DNA of 64,000 bases from a bacterium. Its GTDB lineage: Bacteria > UBA8248. The stretch spans positions 285,021 to 349,020 of the forward strand of contig JAJDYR010000022.1 of assembly GCA_022825065.1 (NCBI GenBank). The letters run 5' to 3'. Of this stretch, positions 60,308 through 64,000 are shown in pieces. The translations under genes and the position numbers were made by a program. The notes below the pieces were generated by a model. The model saw nothing but the letters and a program-made list of their open reading frames with translations. It did no database searches and was not told where the DNA came from. Numbering within the stretch: the stretch's first letter is position 1; every line of letters starts with the position of its first letter.

Positions 60308-62971
60308 TCATCGCAGCATCGGCTTTTGATTCTTCATCTTCCAGTCACGCTCCTTGACCGAAGCCAGATATGACTCAAGCCGGCGAATCCTCAATCTCGC
60401 CTTCTTGATTTCCTCTCCCATGCGCGCCGAAACATGACCGTTATCAAGCGCCGCAATGCTTTGGTAATGGACGATGGCCTTCTTCCACTCCCGGCGCGAT
60501 TCACGAATCGCCGCGGCGCGCCAGGCCGCCAGGCGCACCCACTCCCTATGGCCCGGCCCCGTGCGCATCAACGACTCGAAGAGATCGAGCGCCTTGCTCC
60601 TTTCTCCCTCTCTCTCAAAGCCCACCGCGATTTGAAACAACGCGGGCCCGGAAATGTCCGCATCATCAGATTTCGATGCTATCCGAAAAGCCGCCGCCGC
60701 CGCTTCGGGCCTTTTCCTCTGCTGTTGAATCCTGCCGAGCCGCAAGGCCACCATACCCGCTTTGACGTTTTCAGGAAATTTGCCCAGGAAATCCGAGTAG
60801 GCTCGAGCGGCTTTGTCGTTATCGCCCAGGTTCTCGAAGGCTTCCGCAAGCCTCAGCGCCACCTCGGCGTCATGAGGGGCAAGGGTCAGAATCTGGCGCA
60901 GCGCACCCGCGAATTCCTGCAAATCATTCTCTTTGAGAAAACACGACGCCCGTTGCCGGTGTAACGCCAGCTTCTCGTCCTTCGTCCTCTCATGCTGCAG
61001 CGCCAGTACCGACGTCTTCACGGCGCGGCCGCAGTCTTTTCGCTCGAACAACACGAGCGCCCACAGCCTGAGCCCCTCGCCGGGCTCGGGCGGTTCAAGC
61101 GCCATCCAGGACGAGAAGGCCGCATCCGCGCCTTTCCAGTCCCGCGCGCTGAAGGCGTTTCGCGCCAGGAAATACCAGATCGAGCGTCTCCTCGTAACGC
61201 TCACCGCCTCATCGCCCGCAAGCGGGAGGAGAAAATCCTGCGCATTTTGCAAATCGCCCTGCGCTCGATACAGGTTGCCGATTTTAAGGCGCGCCTCGCG
61301 CTTCAAATCTTCGGGAAGAAGCGGCAACACGCTCTGAAACCGCTTCAAGGCATCCGTTTTGTCTCCGCGCTTCTCCGACAACTCGCCCAGGCGATACCGC
61401 GACCGAACCGCGAGCTCGGGGCGTCTCTCGCTGGAAGCGACTGGCCGGAAATACGCGCCCGCCTCCTCGAATTTTCCGTCTTTCCATGCGCATTCGGCCC
61501 TTATGAAGGCCACCTCCGAGCGCAAGGTTTGGGGGACATATTCCTTGGGAACCGCTTTCACCCGGGCGACGGACCTTGCGCAATCCTTTTGCGCGTTGTG
61601 GATAAACGCCGCCCGCAAAACGCCTTGATACGCCGCCCGCATGAGTTCGGGCTCGATTTTTTTCTCCGATTTCCTGAGCCCGCCAAACGACGCCGATATC
61701 TGCTGATAGCGCTCGAGAAGCGCTCGCGTGTTCCGCTCAGGCTCTTTTTCGAGCATATCGGCCAGACGCAGCCCGGACCATACCGCCTCGCGCGTGTCCG
61801 GCGCGCGCCGGATGAGTTCGCCGTATTGGCTCAGCGCCTCCTTCTTCAAGCCCGCGCGAAGCAGGCAATCCGCCAACCGGAAGCGTGAAGAAGAAGGCAG
61901 CGGCGCGCCCTTTCCGAGGGCGTCGAGCGCGAAAACGAGATATTTCCTGCTTCCCTCCGCGCAAAGCCCCGCTTTTTCCACGCTTTGCCAGAAAAACAGG
62001 AGATAGGCGCCGTCTTTGGCCGGGTCCCGAATCAACCGTTGATAGGCCGGCGCGGCTTTCGCGTATTCACCGGCGCGCCACCAGGAAGACGCCAGGCCTC
62101 GCTCCGCCGCCCTGCGCTGTGGTCCTGAAAGCTCCATTTTCAAGGCGGCCTCAAAGGCGGCGCCGGCCTCGGGGTATTTCTTCTGCGCAAAAAGACTCGC
62201 GGCCTGCCCCAGCCTCAAGTCGGCGCGTTTTTTCTCTCCGGGCCTTCCCTGAAACAAGGAGTCGAACGTCTTCTCCGCCGAGCCGAACTTCTTGAGCTCG
62301 AGTTGCAGCTTCGCGAGCCTGAGCCTGAAGGCGTGCGCCCTCGGGTTGCGCGGGAAACGGCGCACGACGAGGCTGTACGCCTTCTCGGCCTCCTTGATCA
62401 GCGGTATGTGATCGAGAGCGATGGCGCGCTCGAACAGGGCGTCCTCCACGCGAGGGTCCTTGGGCGCGGATTTGATGAATTCATCGAGCGAGGCGACCGC
62501 GCCCCGCCACTCGCGCGCCGCCAGCCTGAGCGCGGCGACCCGGTAGACGGCCTCTATCCGGTAGCGACCGGGATTCACGGAAGAATAGGCGCGTATCGCC
62601 TCTTTTCGATTCCCCGTCCTCTCGGCGAGCACTCCGATTCGAAACTGAACCTCGCCGACCCTTTCGTGGCGGGGGTGCCGGTTCACGAACGCCTGATACG
62701 CCGTGATGGCCTCTCCCAGCCGGCCCTCGCGACGAAGCGCTTCGGCGAGCAGATAGCGCACGATCGAAGCCGCCTTGCTGTCGCCCGCTTCCTTCAAGTA
62801 GGCCCTGAAAGCGTCAATCGCAGGGTCATAGAATCCATCCCGGTAGGTGTTCAGGCCGAATTGGAGATGAGACTGCGAGGTTTCCTTGAACTGCGCCCGA
62901 ACCGCGGATACCGGCGCGAGAAGAGCCCCCGCCAGAATGCACACCGCGAAAATGAGGAGACTACGCCTCAT
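60308..62971 (-). CDS. large exported TPR-repeat protein
   Basis: The ATG at 62971 gives 887 residues and overlaps the panC stop by 11 bases, so translation is coupled. The N-terminus MRRSLLIFAVCILAGALLAP with a cleavage-like SAVRAQ is a signal peptide. TPR units run throughout, for example RYLLAEALRREGRLGEAITA, EVALRLAEAFENLGDNDKAA and VALRLGRIQQQRKRPEAAAA. It lies 7 bp before the other TPR gene. The pair probably forms a periplasmic scaffold with the ExbBD-TonB unit. Confidence 0.8.
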   Translation of the reverse strand: MRRSLLIFAVCILAGALLAPVSAVRAQFKETSQSHLQFGLNTYRDGFYDPAIDAFRAYLKEAGDSKAASIVRYLLAEALRREGRLGEAITAYQAFVNRHPRHERVGEVQFRIGVLAERTGNRKEAIRAYSSVNPGRYRIEAVYRVAALRLAAREWRGAVASLDEFIKSAPKDPRVEDALFERAIALDHIPLIKEAEKAYSLVVRRFPRNPRAHAFRLRLAKLQLELKKFGSAEKTFDSLFQGRPGEKKRADLRLGQAASLFAQKKYPEAGAAFEAALKMELSGPQRRAAERGLASSWWRAGEYAKAAPAYQRLIRDPAKDGAYLLFFWQSVEKAGLCAEGSRKYLVFALDALGKGAPLPSSSRFRLADCLLRAGLKKEALSQYGELIRRAPDTREAVWSGLRLADMLEKEPERNTRALLERYQQISASFGGLRKSEKKIEPELMRAAYQGVLRAAFIHNAQKDCARSVARVKAVPKEYVPQTLRSEVAFIRAECAWKDGKFEEAGAYFRPVASSERRPELAVRSRYRLGELSEKRGDKTDALKRFQSVLPLLPEDLKREARLKIGNLYRAQGDLQNAQDFLLPLAGDEAVSVTRRRSIWYFLARNAFSARDWKGADAAFSSWMALEPPEPGEGLRLWALVLFERKDCGRAVKTSVLALQHERTKDEKLALHRQRASCFLKENDLQEFAGALRQILTLAPHDAEVALRLAEAFENLGDNDKAARAYSDFLGKFPENVKAGMVALRLGRIQQQRKRPEAAAAAFRIASKSDDADISGPALFQIAVGFEREGERSKALDLFESLMRTGPGHREWVRLAAWRAAAIRESRREWKKAIVHYQSIAALDNGHVSARMGEEIKKARLRIRRLESYLASVKERDWKMKNQKPMLR

Positions 62972-63815
62972 CGTCAGGCTCCAGCAAGATGTTGTCAATC
63001 AACCTGGTTTCGCCGATATAAGCCGCCACGGCCATCCGGGCGGCGCCGTTGATCGTTTCTACCCTTTCGAGTGTCGCAGGGTCCACGATCTCCACATAAT
63101 CGACCCTGGAACCCGCTTTCTCCAGTTCATCCACGCAAGGCTGAATGATGGCGGCGGAGAATCGCTCCCCGGCGGCCACCATCCTTTTCGCGTCGAACAA
63201 GGCGCCGCTGATGGCGCGCGCGCGCGACCGCTCATCCGCCGACAAGTAGGCGTTCCTGCTGCTGAGCGCCACCCCGTCGTCTTCACGGACAATCGGGCAG
63301 GGAACGATCTCAACGCCCAAATCCAGATCATCCGTCATCCGGCGGATCAGGACGAGTTGCTGGTAATCCTTCTCGCCGAAATACGCCCGGTGCGGGAGGC
63401 AGGCTGCGAGGAGCTTGAGAACGACCGTGGCCACGCCCCGGAAGTGCCCCGACCGATGAGCCCCGCAAAGAGGCGCGCCCAGGCCGGGCACGTCCACCCA
63501 GGTGTCGTATCCGCCGGGATACATGGCATTCGCCCTGGGCGCATAGACGCAGGCTGCGCCCATCTCGCGGCAGGCCTCCAGGTCCGCCTCGAATGTCCTC
63601 GGGTAGGTATCGTAGTCCTCACCGGCTGCGAACTGGGCCGGGTTCACGAAAATGCTCACGACGGCGGCGCCGCACTCCTCCCTCGCCCGGGCGATGAGGC
63701 TTCTGTGCCCCTCGTGCAGCGCGCCCATCGTGGGGACCAGCCCGAGCGGCGCCTCGTCCCGCCTTAAAACTTCGGCCAGCTCACGCATATCTTGAGGCGT
63801 ATCGACAACTTTCAT
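62961..63815 (-). CDS. panC: pantothenate synthetase (pantoate-beta-alanine ligase)
   Basis: A 284-residue nucleotidyltransferase-fold protein. The HIGH-like motif is PTMGALHEGH near 28-37, SIFVNPAQFAAGEDYDTYPR lies near 53-72, FRGVATVVLKLL near 124 and the KMSKS-related GEKDYQQLVLIRRM near 146-159, then SSRNAYLS. This is a typical PanC. It adenylates pantoate and couples it to beta-alanine for CoA synthesis. It leads a minus-strand operon whose other genes are envelope proteins, an arrangement likely reflecting promoter sharing. Confidence 0.95.
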   Translation of the reverse strand: MKVVDTPQDMRELAEVLRRDEAPLGLVPTMGALHEGHRSLIARAREECGAAVVSIFVNPAQFAAGEDYDTYPRTFEADLEACREMGAACVYAPRANAMYPGGYDTWVDVPGLGAPLCGAHRSGHFRGVATVVLKLLAACLPHRAYFGEKDYQQLVLIRRMTDDLDLGVEIVPCPIVREDDGVALSSRNAYLSADERSRARAISGALFDAKRMVAAGERFSAAIIQPCVDELEKAGSRVDYVEIVDPATLERVETINGAARMAVAAYIGETRLIDNILLEPDDEA

Positions 63816-63934
63816 CGGGAATCTCGGGGAAAACGGGCAACACGCACCGTAATGGGCGGCGGTAGGCTATCTTCTTAAAAACCAGAGGGAAAAACAAGGG
63901 GTTGTTGAAAAAGGCCTTGTGGATCGGGCCAAAT

Positions 63935-64000
63935 CACTCCCCCCTTGAGGGGGAGTCGAAGAGCTAAGGGCGCAAGCCCGCAAGCGATTCGGTGGGGGGT
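63935..64000. repeat. GC-rich palindromic intergenic repeat at the window edge
   Basis: ACTCCCC-CCTTGA-GGGGAGT forms a hairpin, followed by GGGC-GCAA-GCCC, a hairpin with a GNRA-type loop. The terminal GGTGGGGGGT could pair with the ACTCCCCCC arm. The layout resembles dispersed intergenic palindromes. It runs off the window. Confidence 0.55.

Noticed and set aside
1-64000. CRISPR arrays, rRNA and tRNA genes
   Set aside because: I saw no regularly spaced repeats, no conserved rRNA stretches and no cloverleaf-like segments with a T-loop GTTCRANNC pattern in gene-free regions.

Overview
The window looks like chromosomal DNA of a GC-rich, Gram-negative, respiring bacterium. It encodes TonB/ExbB/ExbD, lipoproteins, a SPOR-domain outer-membrane protein, a cytochrome bc-type complex, a selenocysteine gene and an LLM-type oxidoreductase. 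The mix suggests an uncultured lineage related to Desulfobacterota, Nitrospinota, Tectomicrobia or Methylomirabilota. That placement is inference: there is no rRNA or other decisive marker here.

Region 1 (1-10494, all +) is a respiratory locus. Two tandem di-heme cytochrome c peroxidase-like genes precede a Tat-exported Rieske subunit and a large molybdopterin catalytic subunit of the arsenite oxidase/iodate reductase (Aio/Idr) family. The two adjacent peroxidases and the loss of half of the arsenite-binding residues favour an iodate reductase-like (IdrABP1P2) reading. A mono-heme cytochrome c, an FAD/Fe-S NAD(P)H-type oxidoreductase, a Rieske protein, a fused b6-type cytochrome b and a tetraheme membrane-anchored cytochrome c follow directly. 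Together they look like a quinol-to-periplasm electron path feeding the reductase.

Region 2 (10660-15013, all -) is a surface-adhesin cluster: a large exported protein, a curlin/HfaA-like Ser/Asn/Gln-rich protein, and an HfaB/CsgG-type lipoprotein fused to proline-rich repeats and two nearly identical SPOR domains.

Region 3 (about 15100-21290) is an AT-richer island bounded by IS256-family transposase relics. It carries a two-gene candidate anti-phage module: a PHP-domain/SMC-like ATPase and an AlbA_2 (Schlafen-type) protein. Beyond it lies a cassette (21292-23623) with an XRE regulator and three genes I do not recognise, preceded by a long AT-rich inverted repeat.

Region 4 (23948-49917) is a mosaic of core and accessory metabolism: two DMT exporters, a D-2-hydroxyacid dehydrogenase, Mrp, EtfBA, a self-cleaving-type repressor, a cyclase, two SDRs, phosphoglycerate kinase, a reverse transsulfuration pair, MsrP-like molybdoenzyme, Ldh2-type dehydrogenase, M24 peptidase, enoyl-CoA hydratase-like and Gfo/Idh proteins, DinB, LLM oxidoreductase, DEAD-box helicase and HU. 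Its most striking gene is 45267-45959, an iodothyronine deiodinase-like selenoprotein with an in-frame UGA and a bacterial SECIS-like hairpin.

Region 5 (50139-64000) has hisC, a tightly overlapping larE-larB-larC set for the nickel-pincer cofactor, a MoaD/ThiS-like protein, and a long minus-strand operon: panC, two very large TPR proteins, exbB, exbD, tonB and a MaoC-like gene. Possible iodine chemistry appears at both the Idr-like locus and the deiodinase-like selenoprotein, which is worth testing as a shared physiology.
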